64,000 nt of DNA, from contig CAZFPO010000004.1 of assembly GCA_964521105.1 (NCBI GenBank), positions 6,006-70,005 of the forward strand, read 5' to 3'. Each line of letters starts with the position of its first letter. The first letter of the stretch is position 1. Under the pieces are notes generated by a model that worked only from the letters and a program-made list of their open reading frames with translations, made no database searches and had not been told where the DNA came from. This document shows, in pieces, positions 19,432 through 29,287 of this stretch. The translations under genes were made by a program, and so were the position numbers. The stretch comes from JAQUGA01 sp964521105. GTDB lineage: Bacteria; Bacteroidota; Bacteroidia; Bacteroidales; WCHB1-69.

Positions 19432-21468
19432 ATGAAAAAAACACTTATATTTCTCTTTTCCTTTTTATGGATTTGTTCAATAAATGCTACGGTGTTTACT
19501 GTTATTAACACAAATAACACTGGAGCAGGCAGCTTGCGTCAAGCTATTGATTTAGCAAACAGCTCAAACGGACCACATTCCATATTATTCAATATTCCCA
19601 CAACTGACCCCAATTATAATTCCACAACAGGAGTATGGAAAATTACTGTTTTATCAAATTATAATTACATAATTAAAAGTAATATAACTATCGATGGCAC
19701 CAGTCAAACAACAAATCAAGGCAATACAAATCCAAATGGACCAGAAATACAGATTGACGGGAACGAAAACACCGCAAATTACTGCTTTGGAGTATTGAAT
19801 TCTTCAAATATTACCATTAAAGGATTTATCATCAGTCGTTTTATAATTGGAATTCAAATTTATGGCAACACGTCTGCCAATAATACAATTATTGGAAATT
19901 ACATCGGCACCAATTACAACGCTACAGATACCGCTGGAAATTATATCGGAATAGAATTTATTGCTGGTACACACCACAACAGAATTGGCGGCACTACTGC
20001 CGAAGAACGAAATATTGTTTCGGGAAACCAACACATTGGAATTCGCATAGTTGATGCTAGTTATAATCAAGTTATTGGTAATTATGTGGGCACCAACCGA
20101 ACAGGAACCGCTGCTTTAAAAAATTACGATGGTATAAGCATCGAAGGTTTTGCAAAATTCAATACCGTTGGTGGAATAACCAGCCAAGAACGAAATATTG
20201 TATCTGGAAATACAGCTTATGGTATTCCAGCTTTTGGTTCGGGAGTTGAAGGCAACATTATTATTGGAAATTATATTGGAACTGATGTAAATGGCACCTT
20301 TGCAATTCCAAATACATACGGAGTGTTATTTGATGATGGTTCGCATGGAAACACTTTGGGAGGCTCCACACCTGCTCACCGCAATATCCTTTCGGGCAAT
20401 TCCGGCTATGGTGTTTTTATTTATAACATGGGAACAAATTCCAATATTGTTCAAGGAAACTATATTGGAACCGATGTAACCGGTATAAATGCAGTTCCTA
20501 ATGCCATTGGAATTGTTGTAGATGGTGCTGCATTTAAACATACCATCGATAACAATATTATTTCGGCAAATTTGCAAGAAGGAATTTATATTCACATTAC
20601 AGGTTGAGATAGTACCATAATTACTCGGAATAAAATTGGCGTAAATGTCTCCGGAGCTGCCATGGGAAATGGTCAGGATGGAATTCGAATTTCGGAAGGA
20701 CCAAAAAACACAACAATAGGTGGAAGTATAGAGAATGCAAACATCATTGCAAACAATCACGGAGCTGGAATCTCGTTAATCTCACCTAACGATATTTTTC
20801 ATGAAATTACATTTAATTCCATATTCAACAACGCAGGTTTAGGCATTGATATCTTCCCTTTTGGAGCTAATATAAATGATGCTGGCGATAACGACAATGG
20901 ACCAAATCAAATGATGAATTATCCCGTTATTGACACCATCTATAATGCTCAAGAAACTGGAAAACTCATCATTAAAGGTCGTATAGATACTCAAAATCCT
21001 GAACTTTCTACCATTCATCTTTATCTTTCCGAACTTGATCCATCGGGATATGGCGAAGGCAAACAGTATATTTCAACAACAATAAGTGATAATCTTGGAT
21101 ATTGGGCTGATACCATTCAAGGAATTTCTCTTACAGATTTCATCACAGCAACTGCAACAAATCCACAAAACTGTACTTCCGAATTTTCAATGAGTCGAAA
21201 CTCATTTATTTCAGCTAAAATTAGTATAGAACCACTAAACCAAACTTTTACGATAAGTCCAAATCCAAGCAATGGAAATTTTATAATTAGTTGTCCTAAT
21301 TCAGGATTCATATCGATTTATGCTAGCATTGGTAATTTAGTCTATTCTCAAAAAATAAACAATACATTAAATCAAATAAATCTATCGCTTGAATCGGGTA
21401 TTTACAAAATTGTTTTTAAAAATGAAGAAGGTAAAACACACCAAAAAACATTGCTAATTCAGAAATAA
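19432..21468 (+). pseudogene. Second beta-helix T9SS cargo gene, interrupted by an in-frame TGA
   Basis: A paralog of the gene at 15860, with the same layout: signal peptide, cap TVINTNNTGAGSLRQAI, coils with GNYIGTDVNGT and RNILSGN motifs, C-terminal linker and T9SS domain (FTISPNPSNGNF, ending KTLLIQK). A TGA at 20605-20607 interrupts the frame after 391 codons. The same frame continues without shift (DSTIITRNKIGVNVSG) to the natural stop at 21466-21468, for 678 codons in all. TGA is a normal stop elsewhere in the window (for example at 28297 and 56908), so recoding is unlikely. A real nonsense mutation would give a 391-residue product without the sorting domain; a one-base assembly error near the gap would make the gene intact. 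Confidence 0.8.
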
Positions 21469-21474
21469 TATTTA

Positions 21475-22239
21475 CTATTTCTTGGGTTTTAATCCCTGCT
21501 TTTTTTCTTTAACACCCTCCATTTGCTTTTCAACCGAATTTTGAATAAAAATAATTTTGTCATTAATGATTTTATCATTATTAATAATTTGCTCATTAAT
21601 AGTATCTATATTTTTTTCAAATTGACTTTTTACTTCTTCAATTATAGCTTTACTATCATTTATTTGCGATGTTAAATTATCTTTTAAATCAGCATTTTGC
21701 CTATATAAATTTAAATTAAAATCCCTAATTTGTTTATCAAATTCCAATTTGAGTTCACTCATTTCCTTTTTTAATAATTCATTTTCAGAATTTAGAGTTA
21801 AAATTAATTTTTCTTCATTTTCCCTCATTTTTGTATGAATTAATTTTAATTTTCGAGAAAATAAAAACCAAAACATTAAAAAAACTGCTATAAAACCAAT
21901 AATCATAATTATCGCAATATACTTTCGCAAAATAAAAGCATCACTTATATTGCTTGTTTGACTTTTAAGCAACTCGATAGAACTGTTAATATTCGATTGA
22001 TTTTCCAAATTTTTATTAATCGAAGTATTAAGCATTATAAACAAACTATCGGTTTTGCTGTTTTGCATGGCAACTATCACCTTTAATTCGTTCAAACTCA
22101 TTTTTAAAATTGCATTAGTTTTTTGCAACGCAACTAACTCATTATTTTGAGCAGGTTTAACAACTATTGGTTTACTGTATTGTGCATTTGTAAATGCAAC
22201 AAACAAAACTATCGCTATGATTAATGTAATTTTTTTCAT
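21475..22239 (-). CDS. Coiled-coil membrane protein with signal peptide
   Basis: 254 residues: a signal peptide (1-19, ending FTNAQ), a periplasmic helical stretch (about 30-100), a membrane helix (about 107-127, IAIIMIIGFIAVFLMFWFLF), then a long cytoplasmic coiled coil (about 130-245) rich in Glu, Lys and Asn, ending in a Lys-rich tail. No family is recognised. It diverges from the histidine kinase gene, with a 304-bp shared intergenic region, so it could be a structural or signalling partner; that is only positional inference. Confidence 0.6.
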   Translation of the reverse strand: MKKITLIIAIVLFVAFTNAQYSKPIVVKPAQNNELVALQKTNAILKMSLNELKVIVAMQNSKTDSLFIMLNTSINKNLENQSNINSSIELLKSQTSNISDAFILRKYIAIIMIIGFIAVFLMFWFLFSRKLKLIHTKMRENEEKLILTLNSENELLKKEMSELKLEFDKQIRDFNLNLYRQNADLKDNLTSQINDSKAIIEEVKSQFEKNIDTINEQIINNDKIINDKIIFIQNSVEKQMEGVKEKKQGLKPKK

Positions 22240-22543
22240 ACTTTTATTGTTTTTTATTTTGTAAATATAATAAATTTATTTCATTATTTTGTTAATTTTT
22301 ATTATATTGCTCTAAAAACTATAAATAGATGAAGTTTATTTCATGTAAATACACATATTTAAAACAATAAAAAAATTTACTGATTAAATCAATAATTAAA
22401 ATAATATTATAATTTTAACAAACAATACTATTGTTTTATTAAATAAATTACTATTTTTGAATAAAATAATAAACTATTTATACAATATATGGTATAAATA
22501 GAATTTCTATGATTTGCCATACTTAACATTTTACATAAAAAAA
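22240..22543. other. AT-rich divergent intergenic region
   Basis: About 300 bp between the coiled-coil membrane protein gene and the histidine kinase, almost entirely A and T. It holds the kinase promoter at 22431-22459. No open frame or RNA structure is convincing in the rest. Confidence 0.6.
22431..22459 (+). promoter_or_regulatory. Candidate promoter for the histidine kinase
   Basis: TTG (22431-22433), 18 nt, then TATTTTTG (22452-22459) fit the Bacteroidetes -33/-7 pattern. The leader to the ATG at 22544 would be about 78 nt. Confidence 0.5.
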
Positions 22544-24310
22544 ATGGATAAATCAATTATTATAGGATTATTACAAAATACAGCTATTTTGTTGTCCTTC
22601 TCGATGTTATATCAAAATTTTTGGATTAAAAACGAACGCACTAAAAACATATTTACTAAAATACTTACGGGTATTATTCTTGGTGCATTAGGAATAGTAA
22701 TAATGTATACACCCTGGACTTTTGTGCCTGGAATTTCGTTTGATACACGCTCGATAATGATATCTATTTCGGGTTTATTTTTTGGATTAATTCCAACAAC
22801 AGTATTAATGATAATCACTTCTATTACTCGTTTAATTGTTGGAGGTGATGGTCAATGGATGGGTATCTCTGTAATTATTTCTTCGGGTTTAATTGGCTTA
22901 CTTTGGCGACACCTTCGTCCTAATTGGAAATTAAAAAATAATCACTTGGAATTGCTTTCAATGGGATTAGTTGTTCACATAGTGATGTCTGCTTGTACTT
23001 TATTTCTACCAACAGATAAAATATTACTAACATTTGAAGCCATCATTTTGCCACTTATATTCATTTACACACCTGCCACCATGATTATTGGTTTGGTAAT
23101 GCTTAAACAATACAAAAATTGGCAAAATAGAAATGCTCAAATAAAACTAAAGGAAACTGAACAAAAATTATCTCAACTGTTAGAAAGTGGTAATATTTTC
23201 TCTATAATATTAGATAATAAGGGTAATATTCAATTTTGCAACAAATTTTTTAGAGATTCACTAGGCTACAATGATGAAGATATTATCAATAAAAATTGGT
23301 TTGAAAACTTTATTCCAAATGAAAATAAAGAGTTTGAAATTCAACTATATAATAATGGAATTATATCGAAAAATGTGATTAAACAGATTCAAAATGAGAT
23401 AATTAAAAAAAATTCTCAAATAATTCATGTAATTTGGTATAATATACTGTTGTTTTCCGAAAAAAACGAATGTATTGGTATGGCAAGTATTGGTGTTGAT
23501 ATCACTAAAATTATTCAATACGAAAAAGAACTAAAAACAATTAACAAAACTATTGAATCTCAGAATGTAGAATATAAGCAAATGAATATTGAGCTTAAAA
23601 TTGCTAAGGAAAAAGCAGAAGAAAGTGAACGACTAAAATCAGCCTTTTTAGCAAATATGTCGCACGAAATTAGAACTCCTATGAATGGTATTTTAGGATT
23701 TACAGAACTTTTAAAGAAGGCTGACCTTACTAGCGAACAACAAAAAGAATATATTAAATTAATTGAAACATCGGGTGCTCGATTACTGAATATTATTGAC
23801 GATATTATAAAAATTTCTAAAATTGAGTCAGGCATTATTGACATTAACAAAAATGATATAAGCATTAATAATCTAATTGATTTTAATTACAACTTTTTTA
23901 AATATGAAGCAGAAAAAAAAGGATTATCACTAAGTAACTTCAAAAGCCTTACTCACCCTGATGATTATATTAAAAGTGATTGGGAAAAAATTAATATTAT
24001 ACTTTCAAATCTTATAAAAAATGCCATAAAATTCACTAACGAGGGATTTATTGAATTTGGATACAACACTAATCAAAAAGATATTTTATTTTATGTAAAA
24101 GACAGTGGTAAGGGCATCAAAAAAGATCAAATTGACATAATTTTCGATCGATTTAGACAAGGTAGCGAATCAACAACACGAGGTTATGAAGGAGCTGGCT
24201 TGGGTTTGTCAATAGCTAAAGCGTATGTTCAAAAACTTGGTGGAAACATTTGGGTAGAGAGTACCGAAAATATTGGCTCCACATTTTATTTTAATATTCC
24301 AAAAAAATAA
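22544..24310 (+). CDS. Sensor histidine kinase (5TMR-LYT, PAS, HisKA, HATPase)
   Basis: 588 residues from the ATG at 22544; a TTG ten codons upstream is possible but unlikely. Residues 1-190 hold six or so membrane helices of the 5TMR-LYT (LytS-like) type, with the marker segments PGISFDTRSIMISISGLF and TRLIVGGDGQWMG. A PAS domain spans about 205-325, a coiled linker 325-370, HisKA has HEIRTPMNGILGF with the phosphorylated His, and HATPase_c has N (LSNLIKNAIKF), G1 (KDSGKGI) and G2 (GAGLGLSIAK) boxes. It senses an unknown membrane or PAS ligand and phosphorylates a response regulator that is not encoded nearby, so it is an orphan kinase. Confidence 0.92.
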   Translation: MDKSIIIGLLQNTAILLSFSMLYQNFWIKNERTKNIFTKILTGIILGALGIVIMYTPWTFVPGISFDTRSIMISISGLFFGLIPTTVLMIITSITRLIVGGDGQWMGISVIISSGLIGLLWRHLRPNWKLKNNHLELLSMGLVVHIVMSACTLFLPTDKILLTFEAIILPLIFIYTPATMIIGLVMLKQYKNWQNRNAQIKLKETEQKLSQLLESGNIFSIILDNKGNIQFCNKFFRDSLGYNDEDIINKNWFENFIPNENKEFEIQLYNNGIISKNVIKQIQNEIIKKNSQIIHVIWYNILLFSEKNECIGMASIGVDITKIIQYEKELKTINKTIESQNVEYKQMNIELKIAKEKAEESERLKSAFLANMSHEIRTPMNGILGFTELLKKADLTSEQQKEYIKLIETSGARLLNIIDDIIKISKIESGIIDINKNDISINNLIDFNYNFFKYEAEKKGLSLSNFKSLTHPDDYIKSDWEKINIILSNLIKNAIKFTNEGFIEFGYNTNQKDILFYVKDSGKGIKKDQIDIIFDRFRQGSESTTRGYEGAGLGLSIAKAYVQKLGGNIWVESTENIGSTFYFNIPKK

Positions 24311-24414
24311 AACGTAAGTTCAATTAGTAAATGCAACTTTTAGAAGTATTCCTAAATTCATAACCTATTTCCGAATTTTAACATATTATTAATATGCTAA
24401 AAAATTTATTTTTA

Positions 24415-24422
24415 TAAATTTG
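24415..24422 (+). promoter_or_regulatory. Candidate -7 box for the 24490-28958 cluster
   Basis: TAAATTTG matches TAnnTTTG and is 68 bp before the start codon at 24490. No -33 TTTG is seen. Confidence 0.4.
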
Positions 24423-24489
24423 CGACAATATCGTACTATTAAATATTAAATAACTAATTTTCAATACAATTAACTAATTATCATACTTT

Positions 24490-26034
24490 ATGAATAAGAA
24501 AACTTTATTTTTTTTAATGGCAATTATTCCTTATTTTGTCTTTGCACAATTTGCCACAATGACTAATAGCGAACCGATTAAAGCATTAGGAGGTCGTACT
24601 CACAAAATTTCGATGTATACCGATGAAAAAGGGAATATTGTTTTACAACCATATCTTCCCAAATTTTTTGCAGGTTATAACTTAAATTACAATGGCAATA
24701 TAAATGATGGTGCACTAGCTCTATGCCAAATGAAACAAAACAAAGAATTTGTAAATTATCAAATTCATAAATATAGTAAAAGCGATTGGGAATTAAATCA
24801 AACGTTTAAATTCAACACAAAAATTGTAGCAATTTTGGAAATGTATGATAAATCAACCGACACTTATCACTTATCATATTCTTTAATTCAAGGTTCAGAC
24901 ATAAAAAGTCAAGAACCACAAAAATTATGCTCCTTCCCTGTTGATAAAAAACGACAAAAAAATGTTACCATTTTAGTTTCTGAAGATAAAAAGCATTTTG
25001 CACTCGTAAATGAAGTTTTTGAAAGAAAAGAAGATCCTGCAATAAATTGTGCTGTTTTTGATGAAGACTTTAAAATGGTTTGGAAAAAAACAAATTTAAA
25101 AATTCGCACAAAATATCCCGAATACAACATCGAAAACATGATTTTAGGAAATGATAACAATATATATTTATATTACGAAACCTATCTTAAAGAAAAACGA
25201 ATGATTGTTCAATTTGAATCGTCGATGATTTGTATAAACGATGAGGGCTTAGAAAAGGAAGTGATAAAGTTTGAAAAATTCATGCCCGCACAATCAAAAG
25301 TATTTCAAAATAAGGATAAAATAATGCTGATAGGTTACTATCTTTTATCAGGAAAAGATGGACTACAAGGAGTTTACACGGCTACTTATAATTTAAAAGA
25401 TAAATCATTTTCCAATATAAATCAATCAAAATTTCAACAAAGTTTAATCAACGAAGCTAATTTCAACACCAATCCGAATAGCAAAAAAACGTTAACAATT
25501 AGTAATCTTGAAATAAAAAACATATTCCCTTTATCAGATGACGGCATGATAGTATTTAGCGAAGATGCTGAAATTACCATATTTACAACCTATGATTCTA
25601 GAGGTGGCAGTAGAACCGATTATTTTTATAATAATTATTGTATTTTTTACAGTAAAATTAATAAAGAAGGTGAAATAGAATGGACTAAAATTATACCCAA
25701 AAGTCAATTTTCAAAAAACACCAGTGGGTCGGTAAACTCTTTTGCAGCTTATCAGGGCGAAAATGCTATATACTTATTTTACAACGACCATGAAAAAAAC
25801 TTAGCGGCTGGTCCTGATGATATTAAAACAACCAAATTCAAAAAAGGTGGTAATAATATATATTGTGTAAAAGTTGACCCATTTTCGGGAAAATACTCTA
25901 AACAACATTTATTAGGAAAAGAAAATAAAAAACTTTGGTTTTTTCACGAAATACTTCCATTAGATAACAATAAAGTTGCTTTTATTGCTGTGAAAGGAAC
26001 CAAAAAACATCTTTGTATAGTCGATTTAAAATAA
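24490..26034 (+). CDS. Secreted protein of unknown function
   Basis: 514 residues with a signal peptide (1-18, ending YFVFAQ). The rest looks like a beta-rich, possibly propeller-like domain with repeating strand-turn units: HKISMYTDEKGNIVLQPYL, NNIYLYYETYL, DKIMLIGYYLL, NAIYLFYNDHE, NKVAFIAVKGTKK. No lipobox and no T9SS domain. First gene of a probable three-gene run with the M48 protease 57 bp downstream. No family is recognised. Confidence 0.7.
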   Translation: MNKKTLFFLMAIIPYFVFAQFATMTNSEPIKALGGRTHKISMYTDEKGNIVLQPYLPKFFAGYNLNYNGNINDGALALCQMKQNKEFVNYQIHKYSKSDWELNQTFKFNTKIVAILEMYDKSTDTYHLSYSLIQGSDIKSQEPQKLCSFPVDKKRQKNVTILVSEDKKHFALVNEVFERKEDPAINCAVFDEDFKMVWKKTNLKIRTKYPEYNIENMILGNDNNIYLYYETYLKEKRMIVQFESSMICINDEGLEKEVIKFEKFMPAQSKVFQNKDKIMLIGYYLLSGKDGLQGVYTATYNLKDKSFSNINQSKFQQSLINEANFNTNPNSKKTLTISNLEIKNIFPLSDDGMIVFSEDAEITIFTTYDSRGGSRTDYFYNNYCIFYSKINKEGEIEWTKIIPKSQFSKNTSGSVNSFAAYQGENAIYLFYNDHEKNLAAGPDDIKTTKFKKGGNNIYCVKVDPFSGKYSKQHLLGKENKKLWFFHEILPLDNNKVAFIAVKGTKKHLCIVDLK

Positions 26035-26091
26035 AAAAAATTCAAAGAATAAGAACACCAATATTTCTTTGAAATTTAAAATTAATTTGTT

Positions 26092-28299
26092 ATGAAATCG
26101 ATGAAAAAAACGTTGCTATATTGCTTACTTTTCATTCTTTTTGGAGCTAAAAGTCAATCAATAGATTTTTCTAACTATCGTCCTTTGCAATCAACAGGAA
26201 TAATGCCAAGCGATATTAGTAAACAACTTTCCGACCATTACGAAAAACGAAAAGATGACGTTAATAACGAAAGTTCGGAAATAAAAAAATACGGTTCAGA
26301 ATATGCTTTAAACAGCTCCTACTATTTAAATCAAATTTTAAAAAGTGGAAAACTCTTATATGGCGACCCAATGAGTAATTATGTAAATCGTGTTGCCGAC
26401 AATTTGTTAATTAACCAACCTGAACTAAAAGAAAATCTGAGATTTTATGTAATTAGAGTTCCATTTGTAAATGCGTTTGCATTGGACCCTGGGGTAATTA
26501 TCGTTACAACGGGTTTATTAGCACAAATTGAAAACGAAGCTCAATTAGCTTTTGTACTTTCACACGAAATTATTCACATCCTTAAAAAGCACAGTATTGA
26601 TTTGTATCTTACCGGAAAAAAATTAGGACGATCAAAAGATGATAGCAATCCACAGATGGTCGATTCTCGAATTTATAAATATCATTATCGATCCCGAATA
26701 CACGAAAACGAAGCCGATAAACTCGGAGTAGCTCAATTTTTATCTAAATCGGAATATAAATTAGATGTTATTGATGGTGTTTTTGATGTGTTACAATTTG
26801 GACATTTGCCATTTGATGAATTGCCCGATTATACAAAGTATTTTGAAAATAATTTCTATAAATTTCCCGATAATTTAATTTTAAAAGAAACAAAACCAAT
26901 TTCTACACTGGTTGATGAAGATGACACATTGAGCACTCATCCTAATATTAAAAATCGCCGAATAACAATGAATAATTACATAAAAGAATTTGATGGAGCA
27001 AATCGAAAATTATTCATTCAACCAAAAGAAATTTTTTTAACAATTAGAGACATTGCACGTTTTGAAACAATTCATGCACAAATTATCGATCACGATTACA
27101 TCAATGCATCTTACAATATATTTATAATGCTTAAAGCATATCCCGAAAATTCTTTTTTAGAATCGGCTATGACTAGCTGTTTATATGGCATTTCAAAATA
27201 CAAAACAAATGGTTACAGTAATGAAATAATAGACTCATACAAGGATAAAGAAGGCAATATTCAACAAATTTTCTACTTTTTTACAAAACTAAATAGAAAA
27301 GAAATAAACATTTTAGCCCTAAGATATTCGTGGATAATACATCAAAAACAACCTAATAATGAATATTTAACTAATATTTGTAAGGATTTGATGCTTGATT
27401 TAAAAAATCAAAAAATAAATTTAGATGATTTTTCTGATGTAACACCCAATGACACATTATTATCCGAAAACGATACTACATTTAGAGCTAATAGCAAATA
27501 TGATAGAATTAAGGATAGCTCGAATCAAAAAATTAAAAGTTCGCCTAAGTTTACAAATGAGTTTGCATACTTAACCTATGCTTTTGTAGATTTAAAAACA
27601 GACCAAAACTTTATAAAATCATTTAATAACATCAAGGATATTGATGATGATACTTTTAATTATACCTTTTTGAAAAAATCAAAAAAGGGTGCTTGCTTAG
27701 GAATTGATAGCATTATCGTATTCAATCCATACTTTATGAAATTTGATGAGAGAAAGAAAAATTCAATTCGAATAATAACTTCCGAATCAAAAGAAATTAG
27801 TATCACAAAAAAAACCGAAGATATTGCAAAAAAAATTAAACTTAATGCACCAATAATTAGTTCTCACAAATTCACACCAAATGATGAAGCTTATTACAAC
27901 GATTATTGCTCAATTTCATCGTGGGTAGAAGAATTTAATAATGTTAATCAAAACTTCCCAATGATTTTTTATCAAAGTCAATACATGCATGATATAATTC
28001 AAAAATATAATTCAAATTACTTAAATTTAATTGGAATTGCTTCCATTATCCGAAAAAAAACAGTAAACGATATTTTTAATCTGATAATATACAGTTCAGT
28101 TGTTTTTGCAATACCCATTGTAATATATGAGTTAATCACTCCAACATATAATTCAATATTTTCAAATCAATTAGTTAACATTAACAACGGCGAAGTAATC
28201 TTTTCAAATTATCAATACTTTGACCAAAACAGTCGGCACGACAATATAAACAGTAGAATTTACGATAGTTTTAATCAAATAAAATCTCAGAGAAAATGA
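26092..28299 (+). CDS. Exported M48-family metalloprotease with long C-terminal region
   Basis: 735 residues with a signal peptide (about 1-22). Residues about 80-300 are an M48 peptidase domain: FVNAFALDPGVIIVTTGLL, zinc motif HEIIH at 158-162 (VLSHEIIHILKKHS), and HENEADKLG with the Glu ligand near 205. The order and export resemble BepA/LoiP-type periplasmic proteases, which monitor outer-membrane protein assembly. The C-terminal 430 residues are not a recognised family; a hydrophobic helix (about 665-685, LIIYSSVVFAIPIVIYEL) suggests membrane contact. Its stop overlaps the next start by 4 bp (ATGA), so those two are coupled. Confidence 0.8.
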   Translation: MKSMKKTLLYCLLFILFGAKSQSIDFSNYRPLQSTGIMPSDISKQLSDHYEKRKDDVNNESSEIKKYGSEYALNSSYYLNQILKSGKLLYGDPMSNYVNRVADNLLINQPELKENLRFYVIRVPFVNAFALDPGVIIVTTGLLAQIENEAQLAFVLSHEIIHILKKHSIDLYLTGKKLGRSKDDSNPQMVDSRIYKYHYRSRIHENEADKLGVAQFLSKSEYKLDVIDGVFDVLQFGHLPFDELPDYTKYFENNFYKFPDNLILKETKPISTLVDEDDTLSTHPNIKNRRITMNNYIKEFDGANRKLFIQPKEIFLTIRDIARFETIHAQIIDHDYINASYNIFIMLKAYPENSFLESAMTSCLYGISKYKTNGYSNEIIDSYKDKEGNIQQIFYFFTKLNRKEINILALRYSWIIHQKQPNNEYLTNICKDLMLDLKNQKINLDDFSDVTPNDTLLSENDTTFRANSKYDRIKDSSNQKIKSSPKFTNEFAYLTYAFVDLKTDQNFIKSFNNIKDIDDDTFNYTFLKKSKKGACLGIDSIIVFNPYFMKFDERKKNSIRIITSESKEISITKKTEDIAKKIKLNAPIISSHKFTPNDEAYYNDYCSISSWVEEFNNVNQNFPMIFYQSQYMHDIIQKYNSNYLNLIGIASIIRKKTVNDIFNLIIYSSVVFAIPIVIYELITPTYNSIFSNQLVNINNGEVIFSNYQYFDQNSRHDNINSRIYDSFNQIKSQRK

Positions 28300-28958
28300 A
28301 ATTAAATTTGACAAAATATTTTTTGGGAGCTTTATTTTTATTTGCGTTTCAGTTGCTATCAGCACAGGTTTCGGGCTATATGGGTAAGCGTTTGATTTTA
28401 AAATTTGACACCTATACCATCCCCTATTTTCCAATTGAAAATACTAGAAATTATCCAATAAATCATTTTCCTGTACGAAAAAATATTGGGGTTGAATATG
28501 TAGTAGGCAGAAATAGCTTAATTGGATTGTCATACGCTTTCAATTCAACTCAATTTCATTACTCAGATGATTTTGGAAAATTAAATAATAATGGTTTGTC
28601 CTTTTCATTTTCTTCATACCAAAGCAAACATGGAATAGCACCCATCGGAAAATTTTATCAATTTCGTTTAAATTATTTTAAATCCGAATATTCAATCAGA
28701 GTAAACGACTATTATGGAATGAGACAAACTAAAAAAACGGGTGAAACTCAAAACTTTATTTTAGGAATTGTTGTTGGAAATAGCGGTGTACTGTTCGATA
28801 GATTACTGTATAGTTATGGACTTCAATTCGGATATCGTTTAGGAACATTGATTAGTGTAATATTAGAACCCGATGAAGCGGTTGAATATTCGGTAAACCG
28901 TAGAAATCTATTTAACGAATTTTGGGGAATACATTTTGGATTGGGATTACTTTTATAG
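28296..28958 (+). CDS. Predicted outer-membrane beta-barrel protein
   Basis: 220 residues with a signal peptide (about 1-25, ending LLSAQ). Amphipathic strands such as IGVEYVVGRNSLIGLSYAF, GLSFSFSSYQ, FYQFRLNYF, YGLQFGYRLG and a terminal GIHFGLGLLL suggest an eight- to ten-stranded barrel with its last strand at the C-terminus. Translationally coupled to the M48 protease gene, which hints that the two work together. No specific family is recognised. Confidence 0.65.
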   Translation: MKLNLTKYFLGALFLFAFQLLSAQVSGYMGKRLILKFDTYTIPYFPIENTRNYPINHFPVRKNIGVEYVVGRNSLIGLSYAFNSTQFHYSDDFGKLNNNGLSFSFSSYQSKHGIAPIGKFYQFRLNYFKSEYSIRVNDYYGMRQTKKTGETQNFILGIVVGNSGVLFDRLLYSYGLQFGYRLGTLISVILEPDEAVEYSVNRRNLFNEFWGIHFGLGLLL

Positions 28959-29287
28959 TAAAAAATCCAAAATTTAAATTTTAACATTAATATCTATAGC
29001 TATAATTTACGCTAAAATTACTGAATAATTAAATAATTTATCGTTTTAACTCTAAATTAATATTTTAGGATTTTTTTTTACACATAAAACCTTACCTTAA
29101 ATCACAATTTAGAAAGTTTCCAAAAAAAACTCAAATAACTATATTTCAGACATTTGCAATAATAATCGATAAAAAAGACAACAATTGTGAATAAAAAAAC
29201 AATGAAAAATAAAGCACATTATTAAAACTTTATAAATTTGCAGTTGATAATTAGAATTATTAGTAGGGTTTATAAAAATATAATATC
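28959..29287. other. Intergenic region upstream of rnf
   Basis: 329 bp of AT-rich DNA. Only the -7 box at 29233 is recognisable. No coding frame, tRNA or riboswitch-like structure is seen. Confidence 0.6.
29233..29240 (+). promoter_or_regulatory. Candidate -7 box for the rnf operon
   Basis: TAAATTTG in TATAAATTTGCAG matches TAnnTTTG and lies 48 bp upstream of the rnfB start. The -33 box is not obvious. Confidence 0.45.

Noticed and set aside
18771..19520. Long minus-strand open frames of Cys/Phe-rich protein across the repeat array and N gap
   Set aside because: They exist only because the repeat unit lacks stops on that strand; part is translated N, and the sequence is a periodic echo of the DNA repeat.
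20605..20607. Recoding of TGA as an amino acid
   Set aside because: Other genes in the window (26092-28299, 35516-36115, 55762-56910) end in TGA at the expected places, and no selenocysteine-type element was seen after the codon.
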